64,000 bases of DNA from contig CP025776.1 in NCBI GenBank assembly GCA_002886105.1, positions 2,728,001 through 2,792,000 on the forward strand, read 5' to 3'. The notes below the pieces were generated by a model. It worked only from the letters and a program-made list of their open reading frames with translations. It did no database searches and was not told the origin of the DNA. Position 1 is the stretch's first letter. Each line of letters starts with the position of its first letter. Shown here piece after piece: positions 1-9,983 of this stretch. The stretch comes from Enterobacter sp. EA-1. Lineage in GTDB: Bacteria > Pseudomonadota > Gammaproteobacteria > Enterobacterales > Enterobacteriaceae. Made by a program: the position numbers and the translations under genes.

Positions 1-100
1 TGCTCATAATCATTTGCCTCATTTATTGATTCAACAGCCGCTATACTACTGCCTTATGGCATACTAAAAAAGATGCAAAAAGCGAGAATCAAGGTAGGAC

Positions 101-1498
101 ATGAAACCCGGCTACAAAACCATTTACGAACAGTATCGCCACAGCATCACCAGCGGATTGCTGGAAACCCCGGCGATAAAGTCCCATCGGTGCGCGTGCT
201 GGCAAGCGAATTAGGGGTGGCGCGTAAAACGGTGGAGACGGCGTGGGCAATACTGGTCGGTGAAGGCTATCTGGTCAGCCAGGCGCACGCGGTACACGGG
301 TTAACCCGGACTTGTCGCTCGGCGATGAGAAAAAACCGTGCCGACAGCGCAAAACGGGGATGCCTCCCTCAGTATGGCGGAGACGCTGCGCGATCAAGCG
401 GGATTTTGCGCCTCGGCATTCCGTCGCTGGATGCCTTTCCTACAAGAAGTGGCTGCTGCTAAGCGGCAAGGCGGTGCGCTCAATGCAACCTGTGGAGATG
501 ACCAATCCGCCGTTGATGGGCTATGCGCCGCTGCGCGAAGCAATTGCCCATTACGTCAATATTTCGCGTGGGCTTTCCTGCTCAACAGAACAGATATTTA
601 TCACCAGCGGCTATAACCATAACCTGCGGTTGATCCTCAGCGCACTGGGCAGACCCGGCGACAAAGTGCTGTTTGAAGATCCCGGTTACTATTTCGGTCA
701 ACAAACCCTTAGGCGTATCGCCAGCAATCTGCACTTTGCGCCGGTGGATAACCACGGGCTGAATGTCGATTATGTACAGCAGCATCACCGCGATGCGCGC
801 TTTGTTTTGTGACACCGTCACATCAAAGCCCGCTTGCAGTCACCCTTTCACTGCCGCGTAAACAGCAATTACTGGACTGGGCGCAGCAGAATGAAAGCTG
901 GATTATCGAAGATGATTACGACGGCGAATTCCACTATACCCGTAAGGTCCTGCCTGCCTTAAAAAAGCCTCGATACGCAGGATCGGGTCATTTATATGGG
1001 TACGTTCAGTAAAACGGTGATGCCGGCACTGCGCATCAGTTACCTCGGTGATGCCGCGCGCTTGCGTGGCGCAGTTTCGCGAAACCGGAGAACTGACGGA
1101 AAGCGGCCAGCCGGTGCTGACGCAAAAATCCTCGCTGCGTTTATGGGGGAAGGCCATTTTTCCGCCACCTGAAAAAATGCGCACGCTCTATTCGCAGCGC
1201 AGAAAAAACCATGCTGGCTGCGCTGGAACAGGTTTATCCGGGGATGTTTGATATTGAAGTGAGCGACGGCGGAATGCACATCATTGCGTTGTTGCGCACC
1301 AGCACATTGGATGTCCGGCTGGCGCAAATCTGGCAGCAACACCAGTTGCAGGTCAGCCCGCTCTCGCGTTGGTATAACCAGACCCACAAGCGCTACGGTT
1401 TGATCATGGGGTATACCAATGTGCGATCGGCGCAAGAAGCGGTTGCGCTATTACAGCGCCCGGCGCAGGAAACGCGGGCGCTGCTCAGCGTTGAATAA
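101..1498 (+). CDS. MocR-family (GntR-aminotransferase fusion) regulator, frameshifted
   Basis: Probable PLP-dependent transcriptional regulator of the MocR/PdxR type. The start has a good Shine-Dalgarno (AGGTAGGA) just upstream. The first 70 or so residues form a GntR winged helix (VPSVRVLASELGVARKTVE). The rest resembles a fold-type I aminotransferase, with FITSGYNHNLRL, DDYDGEFHY and the lysine-bearing GTFSKTVMPALR segment where PLP would bind. Reading it through needs at least eight single-base corrections, mostly in homopolymers (near 282, 330, 410, 440, 812, 965, 1130 and 1207). Total length of about 465 residues is normal for the family. The ligand and target genes cannot be told from the sequence; PdxR is one alternative. 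Confidence 0.82.
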
Positions 1499-1599
1499 AG
1501 ATCATGGCAGGCAACTGATAAATCCCATGCTGTTGCCAGAAGAGATAAGCTGATAACCAGTGTCACCGCTAACGAGATCGTTTTATCTGACATTTCCAT
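1393..1599 (-). CDS. Possible small membrane protein
   Basis: A short reading frame begins at 1599 with a GAGGGA Shine-Dalgarno six bases before the ATG. It opens with a convincing single transmembrane segment (TISLAVTLVISLSLLATAW). The frame then runs antisense into the 3' end of the MocR gene, where the residues look meaningless. A shorter product of 30-40 residues, ending in the intergenic part after an indel, is more likely than the full frame. No family recognised. Confidence 0.3.
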   Translation of the reverse strand: MEMSDKTISLAVTLVISLSLLATAWDLSVACHDLYSTLSSARVSCAGRCNSATASCADRTLVYPMIKP

Positions 1600-1675
1600 C
1601 GCATGTCCCTCTGTATGGTGGTATCGCCATTTAACAGGGAAGATCTTAATGATTTCTTACTCTCTCAGAAAAAGT

Positions 1676-2593
1676 TTAGGTTAGTTGATAGTTTTTGTCT
1701 GGTGTCATTTTGTGCGGAAGCACATCGGTATCGTTCATTTGCAGCAAATCGATCTCAATGGCATTGCAGATGGCATCCAGCGGCAGGTCGTTATCCTCTT
1801 CACCAAACGGGTCTTCCAGCTCTTCTGCCAGCGTATCCAGCGAAATAAAGGTGTAGGAGATAAGCACCGAGACAAACGGCGTCATAAAGTGCAAATCCAC
1901 CACCAGCGCAAACGGCAGCATGATGCAAAACAGGTAAACCGTGCGGTGCAGAATCAGCGAATAGGCAAACGGCAGCGGCGTGGTAAAAAATGCGTTCACA
2001 ACCGGAAAGCACGGCGGACATATCGTGCAAGCGCTGCGTGATGCTGTGGAACAGAATGTCCGACAAGGTGCCCTTCGCCCGGCGTTCCCCCAGCCACTCC
2101 GCCATTAATAAAAGAATGCGGTTAGCCGGTGAATGTGCGTTCAGCACCGTCTGCAGATCCTGCCCGCTCAGATAGTTTGCCAGCACGTCACCCTGCGGCT
2201 TGCGGCGCAACGTCATCCGCAGGCAATGGGCAAAGGCGATTTGTAAGCGGATAAAATGCGCCACGCCGTCGTCATCCGGCAGGGTGGTTTTCACCTCCCG
2301 CAGCAACGAACGCGAGGCGATCATCAGTTGTCCCCATAACAATCGTGCTTCGCTATAGCGGGCAAAGCAGGCGTTGTTGCGAAAACCGAGGAAGATGGCA
2401 ATCGCCACGCCAAGGATACTGAACGGCGCGACTGTCAGTTTGATACCCAGCGAGGTGTACCTGTGGGGAGCATCCAGATCACGGCGATAGAGAGCAGGAA
2501 GTTCATCACCAAGTCGGAGGAGATTTTCGGCAGCACTGAACCGTGCCAGACGAAAAGACGAGTAAGCCAGTGTTGTTCAGGTCGGACAATCAT
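1676..2593 (-). CDS. yneE: Bestrophin-like inner-membrane protein YneE
   Basis: Member of the bestrophin/UPF0187 family of predicted anion channels in the inner membrane. The start MIVRPEQHWLTRLFVWHGS, the helix IAIFLGFRNNACFARYSEAR and the end DAICNAIEIDLLQMND match E. coli YneE closely, and the 306-codon length fits. Two frame breaks interrupt it. One near 2466 lies where the conserved MLPWYT would require a CCAGG site, and one lies near 1990. It precedes uxaB on the same strand as in E. coli. The ion and physiological role are not evident. Confidence 0.92.
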
Positions 2594-2803
2594 GTTGAGT
2601 CGTGAGCAAAGAGAGAGCTGCACTATTAAACGTGATCACAATCACAGTTGCAAGGATGCTAATGAATTGTGACAAATCAACATGCCAGACGAGGATGTAT
2701 GGCGCAGAAGTTTCTGAAACCTGTTATACAACTATATAAAGGTATGTTGTAACTAATAACGATAAAACCAACCCGGAACGCGAACGTAGCCGATCAAAAC
2801 GCA

Positions 2804-2829
2804 TAAAAAAACCCGACCGAAGCCGGGTT
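2804..2829 (-). terminator. Rho-independent terminator of uxaB
   Basis: On the minus strand a GC-rich hairpin (ACCCGGCTTCGGTCGGGT) is followed by a run of T, about 30 bases after the uxaB stop codon. Confidence 0.8.
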
Positions 2830-2857
2830 CTTGTTTACCTGCAAGCAGTACGCAGGA

Positions 2858-4309
2858 TCAGCACAGCGGTTTCACGGCTTCACGCATGCCTTGCAGCAGG
2901 ATGGCATCCAGATCCAGCGACACCTGCTCAACCAGACCGGCGACGTTCGTCAGATCCTGCTCCCAATGGTCGCTCACCGACAGCACCGCTTTAACCAGCT
3001 CGCTGGTGCTGATCTGGCGGTCACCATGCTGGCTCCACAGTTGCTGATAACGCTCAATCCAGTGCGCGTCATCCTGCACCGGATAAGCCTGCCCGTTACG
3101 CTCGCCGCGATAGAAAGCAATCAGCGCCGCCAGCGCAAACGTCAGGCGCGCAGGCAGTTTACCGGTGGCTTTCTGCCCCGCCAGCAGTTGCGGCAGAATG
3201 CGGGTGCGGAACTTGGTCATACCGTTCAGCGCAATGGAGAGCAACTGGTGTTTGATGTACGGGTTACGGAAACGCCCGGTCACCGCGCTGGCAAACGATT
3301 CCAGCCTCATCGCGCGGCAGATCCAGCACCGGGATAATCTCCGGTAAATCGCTTTCTCGACAAACGCGCAAATTTCGTTGTCGTTCATTGCCTCGCCAAC
3401 GGTGTCCAGCCCTGCCTGATACGCTACCGGCACCAGCGCAGTGTGCGCGCCGTTGAGGATCGCCACTTTACGCTCTTTGTACGGTTTAATGTCGTCAACA
3501 ATCAGCACGTTCAGCGGGAATTTGTCGAGGCGCAGTTCAGACGCCAGCGTTTTCGGCCCCTCGGATCACAAACAGATAAAAGTGTTCCGCCGTGTCTAGG
3601 AAGCTATCCTGATAACCCAGTTCGGCTTCCAGTTTCGCCACTTCATCACGCGGATAACCGGTCACGATACGGTCAACCAGCGTCGAGCAGAAGGCGTTGG
3701 CTTTATCCAGCCACTGAATAAATTCCGCCCCCAGCGCCCACTCTTGCGCATAACGCAGCACCAGTTCGCGCAGCGCGTCGCCGTTATAATCAATCAGTTC
3801 ACACGGGATGATCACCCAGCCTTTGTCGACTGCGCCAGAAAATGGCTGAAACGTTCGAACAGCAGACGGGTCAGCTTCGCCGGGTAGCTCACCGCAGGCG
3901 CATCAGCGAATGTGTCGCCGGCATGATAGCTGATGCCCGCTTCCGTGGTGTTAGAGAACACGAAGCGGATATCCGGGTTGTGCGCCAGTTTCAGAAACTC
4001 GTCATACTGCGCATAGACGCTGATTTCGCGGTTAACGGAGCGGATCACGCGGGCATCACTCACCGCTTCGCCCTGCTCGTTCAGACCACGAATGATGGTG
4101 GTGTAGAGGCCATCCTGAGTGCTCAGGGAAGGCGGGAAATCACTCTGGATCGGGCGAACAACCACCACACCGGCGTTCAGGTCGGTGTGCTCGTTCAGCA
4201 GATCGATTTGCCAGTCGACAAAAGCGCGCAAAAAGTTCCCTTCACCGAACTGAATAATACGCTCAGGGTATTCAGCGCCGGGAAAGTTGCGACGGTTTAA
4301 TGTGTTCAC
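2858..4309 (-). CDS. uxaB: Tagaturonate reductase (altronate oxidoreductase)
   Basis: Cytosolic NADH-dependent enzyme interconverting D-tagaturonate and D-altronate in galacturonate breakdown. It belongs to the mannitol dehydrogenase/polyol family. The N-terminal nucleotide-binding fold shows [14 protein letters not shown], and the C-terminal domain carries KLRMLNG-type equivalents and [16 protein letters not shown] chose the GTG at 4309 ([11 protein letters not shown]), preceded by AAAGGAA, because it matches the E. coli start; an ATG lies 24 bases upstream. Frame breaks occur near 3310, 3560 (CCAGG read as CCGAGG; conserved FVIQGPK) and 3833. Its pathway partners uxaA and uxaC are not next to it, though a uxaC lies about 42 kb away. 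Confidence 0.95.
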
Positions 4310-4425
4310 AGTGGGTTCCTTTTGATTAGTCATACAACCCTCGGGAAGATTGGTGTAATAACTTACCAGACTTTTCGACCATGAAACCCTGTTTTGATCA
4401 AAATGGGACGTCTTATTGGCGACAA

Positions 4426-4764
4426 TTATAAGAACTTGTAAAAAATGTCGTAGCCGTCACATTTCCTTGCGGCATAAGCGCATAACGCGGGGATCTCCCC
4501 CAACGCGCTGCCAGCCGCATTGCAGATAGAGAATTCTCCGCCCCGCTGCCGGTTGCCGTGTCCAGCACCAGCACAATGCGCTCGCCGCGCGTGGTGCTGG
4601 CCGCCACGTTTGACCAGAAGCGGAGGGATTTTTCCCGCGAGAGCGGGGTGCATAAAGCTCACCGATGCGCCGCCGGAAACACAGTTTTCCAGCACCTCGC
4701 ACAGGGCATCAATATGTCGGGAAAGGTCATCGCCAGAAAGGGCGTGGATATGATAAGTGGTCAT
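4426..4764 (-). CDS. GNAT acetyltransferase lacking its central part
   Basis: The first half ([21 protein letters not shown] through [20 protein letters not shown]) and the last part ([21 protein letters not shown], then [16 protein letters not shown]) match the two ends of a common GNAT acetyltransferase of about 165 residues. The middle 45-55 residues, which in the family carry the acetyl-CoA loop (RxxGxG/A), are absent. GERIVLVL runs directly into LDTATG. Three further one-base insertions sit in the C-terminal part. As written it could not bind acetyl-CoA. This is either a true internal deletion between similar LVL/LVLD-coding stretches or an assembly collapse. Confidence 0.65.
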   Translation of the reverse strand: MTTYHIHALSGDDLSRHIDALCEVLENCVSGGASVSFMHPALAGKIPPLLVKRGGQHHARRAHCAGAGHGNRQRGGEFSICNAAGSALGEIPALCAYAARKCDGYDIFYKFL

Positions 4765-4845
4765 TTTTCTTCCTTATAAAACAACCACTATCTGATTTTA
4801 CATAAAATTAACACAAGCGCCACAGTGATAGGATCGGCTTATGAT

Positions 4846-5815
4846 TTAGCGTGCGCGGTTATTCTGCTGCTTCATCGCATACATTTTTTATCCGCATCCT
4901 TCATCCACGGATGCAGTTCACCGCTGCCATTATGATCGAATTCGCTCAGCCCCGAGGAAAATGCCAGCTTCCAGGGTTTACCGGAAGAGAGAGATTCCGG
5001 TGCTTCAACCTGTTCGACCAGATGCTGCATGGCGATCCAGTGCCCCTGCTCATCGGTGTCGGAAAAGATAATCGCGAACTCATCACCGCCGTAGCGCACT
5101 TGCAGGTCCGCCTCGCGCAAACTGGCGGTCATCACGGATGCCATTGATTTCCAGGGCGTCATCCCCTTCCGCATGACCCCCGGTGTCGTTGATCGCTTTG
5201 AAGTTATCGAGATCGATCCACGCCAGCGTCAACGGCTCTGCACGGCGGCGCGCGCCAAAATGGCGAACTTCGCCGGGGCTGTCAAACCCACGACGATTAA
5301 AACAACCCCGTCAGTTCATCGGTGGTTGCCGCACTCATGACCGCGAACTCATCTTCGACAATCATGGCGAAATCTTTCAGGCTGTCGAACTCCGCATCGC
5401 TGAAGCTGCGCGGTTGTTTGTCGATCAAACAGAACGAGCCTACCACCGCCCCGTCCGGCAAACGCAGCGGATGGCCAGCATAAAAGCGGATATGCGCATC
5501 GCCCGTGACCAGCGGGTTATCGGCAAAACGTTCATCGCGGGAAGCATCTTCGATAATCAAAGGGTCAGCGCATAATATCGCATGACCACAGAAGGAAATT
5601 TTGCGTGGCAGGGATTCTTTCGGATAGCCAGCCGTGGATTTGAAATGCAGCGTGGTTTCATCCACTAACGTAATCAATGCCCCGAGAACATTAAACATAC
5701 GTTTTGCCGGCGGGTTAAGCGATCTAACCGATCGGTAACGCCACTCTCAGAGTCCCGAGTCGTGCAACGAGGCAAGACGATTTTCCTCATCGGCGGGAAT
5801 AGCAGGTATTTTCAT
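4846..5815 (-). CDS. GAF-GGDEF diguanylate cyclase
   Basis: Predicted cytosolic diguanylate cyclase making c-di-GMP. The start MKIPAIPADEENRLASLHDS leads into a GAF domain over roughly residues 20-150, with MFNVLGALITLVDE and the typical ISFCGHAI and FYAGHPLR segments. A GGDEF domain of about 165 residues follows. The active site RYGGDEF is intact, and an inhibitory I-site RxxD (READ) sits just before it. Frame breaks lie near 5720, 5300, 5165 and 4880. It is the first of three cyclases in a row on this strand. The signal sensed by GAF is unknown. Confidence 0.85.
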
Positions 5816-5921
5816 AGAGTGCCTATCTCATCATTCTCAGGCTGTTTTTCGCAATGATATGAAAAAGATATCGTTCAACATACGATATACAGCATAAAGT
5901 TTAGTCTATACCGAGCGATTG

Positions 5922-6970
5922 TCAGTGCGAGTAAATTTGGTTTTTTGCCCAACCGCTTCGCGTAGAGCGCGTCATCCGCCGCTTTTAACCATTCACTAAC
6001 GGTATGCATACCCGGCAAAGCGCTGGCAATGCCAATACTTAGCGTACAGGTAAACGCGTATTCCTGCACGATGGGCATGATTGCCGCCTCATTCATAATC
6101 TGCGTCGCCACGACGTGCGCTTCATCAGGCGGTGTATCGGGTAGTAAAATGACAAACTCATCGCCGCCCAGTCGCGCTGGCGTGTCGTTTTGCGGGTAGC
6201 GACATGCAAAATTTTCGACACCGTCACCAGCAACGCATCCCCCGACTTTATGACCAAACCGATCGTTCACCTCTTTAAAATTATCGATATCAATAAACAT
6301 CAAAGAGGAGTGACGTCGTGCGGAGTTTGTCCAGCTCATACTGAATACGCTTTTCCAACAGACGCCGGTTGGCGATATCCAGCAACGGATCCATCATGGC
6401 AATGCGCTCAAGCTCACGGCTTTTCACCCGCAGTTTGACGGCCATGCTGTCGGTCAGCACGCTCAGGGCCAGTAAATAGATAGCAATCAGCGGCAAAGTT
6501 GCGAACATTGTCCGCTGTGTCACCTCCAGCTCAACGGGCATCCCCCTGTGCCAGCCAGTCAGCAGAAAGATCCCCACCATGGTCAGACCCGCTTTGCGCA
6601 TCAGGATAAAACCGCCTGCCGATAAACGGTCGGTAAGCAGGACAGTGGCAATCACCACGGAGGGCAGCGGATTGACCGCCATCAGCGCGATCCACAAGCC
6701 CCCAGCGCCTGCGTCAATCACCAGTTTTGATGTTCAATGTTCAGCGGTGTACGGGCATGACGGGCGCGTAAAAAAGCGAAGGTCGGCCAGAGAAAAGCAT
6801 TCGCAGAGAGCAGGACAATTGTCCATAACGGCCGCTGCAATTCCTGTAGCACGGAAAGAATAGGGAAAAAACAGAGCAACGTTCCGAGGATACGCATCAG
6901 GTACATGCGCCTGACAAAACGTCTGCCAGAGATCCGCTCGTTTTTATTCCAAATTATCAGACCCGTTCAT
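5922..6970 (-). CDS. MASE2-GGDEF diguanylate cyclase (DgcC/AdrA-like)
   Basis: Inner-membrane diguanylate cyclase. An N-terminal MASE2 region of about five hydrophobic segments (RRFVRRMYLMRILGTLLCFF, VNPLPSVVIATVLL) resembles E. coli DgcC (AdrA). A GGDEF domain follows, with LMFIDIDNFKEVNDRFGH, an I-site RKND and the active site ARLGGDEF. The preferred start is the ATG at 6970, which requires one missing T near 6950; the uninterrupted frame begins at 6906. The likely stop gives the end KNQIYSH after one correction. Further breaks lie near 6180, 6220 and 6320. DgcC controls cellulose in E. coli, but nothing nearby shows this here. Confidence 0.85.
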
Positions 6971-7095
6971 GGCGCGCTTTTTTTCCCGCTACGTATAGCC
7001 AATAATAGTATTGACGTTAAAAATTAGTAGCAAGCAATTTAATAAGTTATCGATATTAACTGCGTCAAACATCAGCGGTGTGAATAACGCCGGAA

Positions 7096-8543
7096 CTATT
7101 GCCCCGAGGAAACCTGCGACGGCGCGTCGGCAAAAACGATATCTTTACTGGACGTAGTACAGTTGCGGCCCTGCTTTTTCGAGCGGTAGAGATTTTCATC
7201 CGCTTCCGCCAGCAGTTCATTGAACATTTCGGTCAACGCCCGAGGGCTTCCGTCCTGCCGCTGCTTAAGCCAATGCTCACCGTCAAATGCAGCGTTTGCC
7301 GCCACTTGAAGGGGTAATTTTCGATGGAGTGACGCACGTTTTCCGCCAGCGCAAAGCCATCGTCCGGATCGGCGGTGATCGCCACGACCACAAACTCTTC
7401 GCCGCCCATTCGCGCCACAATGCCCCGCTCTCCCAGCGCCTCCTGCACTTTACGGGCGAAAGCAGCCAGCACCCTGTCGCCACATTCGTGACCGTAATTA
7501 TCATTCACGCTTTTAAAATAATCGATATCCATCAGCATCACCGTCACATGCTTGTCGGCGAAGCGCTTATCATCGTTATTCAACGCTTCGTACAGCCCTG
7601 AACGGGAGTAGACACGGGTCAGGAAATCAAAATCAGCGCGCAGGGAGACTGGCGAATCAGGCGGTTAATTTTCTCTACGCTGACAGAGACAATCACCGGG
7701 CAAATCGCCATGGTGGCGATGCCCATACGAGCGGAAAACATGTGCGGCATTTCCATGGGCGACCCCGGTGAAAATATTGATTGCGCCATTGGCGACGAGC
7801 ATGATTTCCACCCCGCCGGTCAGCAATGTCACCAGGCTTGTCAACGGCAGCGGATAGCGTACGGCACACCAAATCAACGCCGGTAGCGGGAACGCCAGAC
7901 TGCCTGCGCCGCCAATCACCACCGACGCCAGCACCGACACCATCACCGCGCCTATCGGCAGCAGTTGCCGGGCTTTGAACTGCAACGATTCACGCGGCCA
8001 GCTCATCGTCAGCATGCACGGCAGGATCAACACACCGGTGGAAAATTGCTCACTGAACCAGTCCGCCAGCAGCAGTAAAAGCCTTGTCCGTTGATCCCCC
8101 ACCGAACCAATCGCGCCAAAAAACGCGCACAGCAGCGCGGCAAACATACAGTAGCCAAAGAGCCGGAGGGCATTTATCGGTTCCGGGGCTTTGATCATCT
8201 GGCTGCGTTCCCGGTGATCAAATGGGCCATGGTGATAATAAACACCATGTTGGAGAAGTTAATAATCAGCGACGCCGTGCCCCGGAGGTGGTAATGGCGT
8301 CATAGGCCAGCATGGCGATGTAGCTGATCAGGTAATATTGCCAGCGATGCAGAAATGCGTAACGCGCAAAAACCCCCGCCATAACCGCATTCAGCGGCCA
8401 GAAAAGCGACAACTCTTCCACCAGACGCATCATCGCGCCCGAGGGAAATAAAACAGCGTTGTCAGGATAAAAAATCACCGCAGCGTTATTCAGCGGTTTT
8501 TCTTCCTGAAATGGACGAAAAGGGGTTAAAAAAATGATCGCAT
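7096..8543 (-). CDS. dgcF: Membrane diguanylate cyclase DgcF (YneF)
   Basis: Inner-membrane diguanylate cyclase. A MASE1-like membrane region of about 300 residues (ELSLFWPLNAVMAGVFARYA, ADWFSEQFSTGVLILPCMLT, GGAGSLAFPLPALIWCAVRY) precedes a GGDEF domain with MDIDYFKSVNDNYGHECGD and the active-site variant RMGGEEF. No I-site RxxD is visible before the active site. The C-terminal two-thirds match E. coli YneF. The start at 8543 needs one extra T near 8535. Breaks lie near 8270, 7770, 7655 and 7240; the last reads CCGAGG where CCAGG is expected. It keeps the E. coli position beside yneG-glsB. Confidence 0.9.
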
Positions 8544-8629
8544 CACATCTTAATCCATATCACGCGCACGGCACTCTGTTCGATACACAGGGGAAATTCC
8601 TATAGCATGCTTACCTTGCGCGCTTTCGT

Positions 8630-8991
8630 TCAGCGCGGTGCATTCATCTGCACGACCAGCCAATGGTAAATCACATCCACAATATACTGTTGTTGCGTTT
8701 CTGTTAATGGATATCCATGAGGAATGTTGTGCCATTTTTCCAGACACCCGCGGCAACAGGTGGCTGTGGCATGCTGGGCGATAAACACCGGGTGCCCCCG
8801 CATCGGCGTCTGTTTACCGTCGTTTTGCGGCTGCGCAGGCGCCAGACGGCGGGCAACAAAATCCGCCGCGTGCGAAGCAATCACCTCTGCGCCTTTATCC
8901 AGCAATACTGCCGCTCTTTTGCGCCAAGGCGAAAACGGGCACGGAACGCAGAGCGTGACAAACGGGTGAACAGCGGCGTTAAATCAGCCAT
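8630..8991 (-). CDS. yneG: DUF4186 protein YneG
   Basis: Small cytosolic protein of about 120 residues, family DUF4186, function unknown. The segment [20 protein letters not shown], with paired cysteines followed by KWHNIP, matches E. coli YneG and suggests a metal or redox site. The start ([20 protein letters not shown]) overlaps the end of glsB by eight bases (ATGGCTGA), implying translational coupling. One base is missing near 8903, before LDKGAEVI. Confidence 0.92.
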
Positions 8992-9921
8992 CAGTACACC
9001 GACCTCCCAGTTGTTGCGTTAAGGCCTCCAACACCGCGACGCCTGCCAGCGAATTCCCGGCCTCATCCAGTTCCGGGCTCCAGACCGCAATCGCCATTTC
9101 ATGCGGCACAATCGCCACAATACCACCGCCGACGCCGGATTTTGCCGGCAGGCCAACCCGCCAGACGAACTCCCCGGCATTCTGGTACATGCCGCTGGTG
9201 GCCATCAGCGCATTCACCCGGCGCGCCTGCATCGGCGTAACAATGGGGGAGGAAATGTGCGCAGCGTGCCCGCCCTGCGCCGGGGAAGAGAAACGTCTGC
9301 GCCAGCTCAACACAGCTCATTTTGAGTGCGCAATAGTGAAAATAGTTCTGCAACACGGTGGAAACATCGTTGTGGAAGTTACCAAACGACTTCATCAGCC
9401 GAGGCAATGGCGGCATTACGGGCGGAGTGGTCAAATTCCGAGCGGGCGACGGCGCTGTCGTAGGCGATGTCCTGCACGCCGGAGAGTTTACGTACAATTT
9501 CCAGCATACGCTGGCGCGGCGCGCTGAGGCGGCTTTGCAGCATATCGCACACCACCAGCGCCCCGGCGTTAATAAAGGGGTTGCGCGGTTTGCCTTGCTC
9601 GATTTCCAGTTGCAGCAGTGAGTTAAAGGGCTGCCCGGAGGGATCTTTTCCCCACGCGCTGCCAAATCTCCTCTTCGGCATAGTGGTTCATGGCGACCAC
9701 CGGAGGGCTGAGCACCTTAGAAATAGACTGGATGGAAAAACGCTCGTGGGCATCGCCTGCGTAGAAATGTTCTCCTGCACCGTACTGATAGCAATGCCCA
9801 GCTTATTGCCGCTCACCGAGGCCAGCGCGGGAATATAATCCGCCACTTTGCCCTGACCCAGCAGCGGACGTATCTGCGCAAGCACCGCGTCCAGTACGCC
9901 ATTATCCATTGCCGTTGCCAC
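8984..9921 (-). CDS. glsB: Glutaminase
   Basis: Serine-dependent glutaminase hydrolysing L-glutamine to glutamate and ammonia, in the beta-lactamase-like glutaminase family. The GTG start ([14 protein letters not shown]) corresponds to the E. coli start and lies behind a GGGGGAG Shine-Dalgarno. The conserved segments are [11 protein letters not shown] with the catalytic Ser-x-x-Lys, [35 protein letters not shown] and [20 protein letters not shown]. Length is about 308 residues. Breaks lie near 9297, 9400, 9675, 9700 (CCAGG read as CCGGAGGG) and 9765. It is upstream of yneG in one transcript; sad lies beyond the chemoreceptor. Confidence 0.95.
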
Positions 9922-9983
9922 ACTCCCCCCTTGCTCACAGGCCAAAAACGGCCTGCGAGTATAACAGAGACGAATGAATCACG

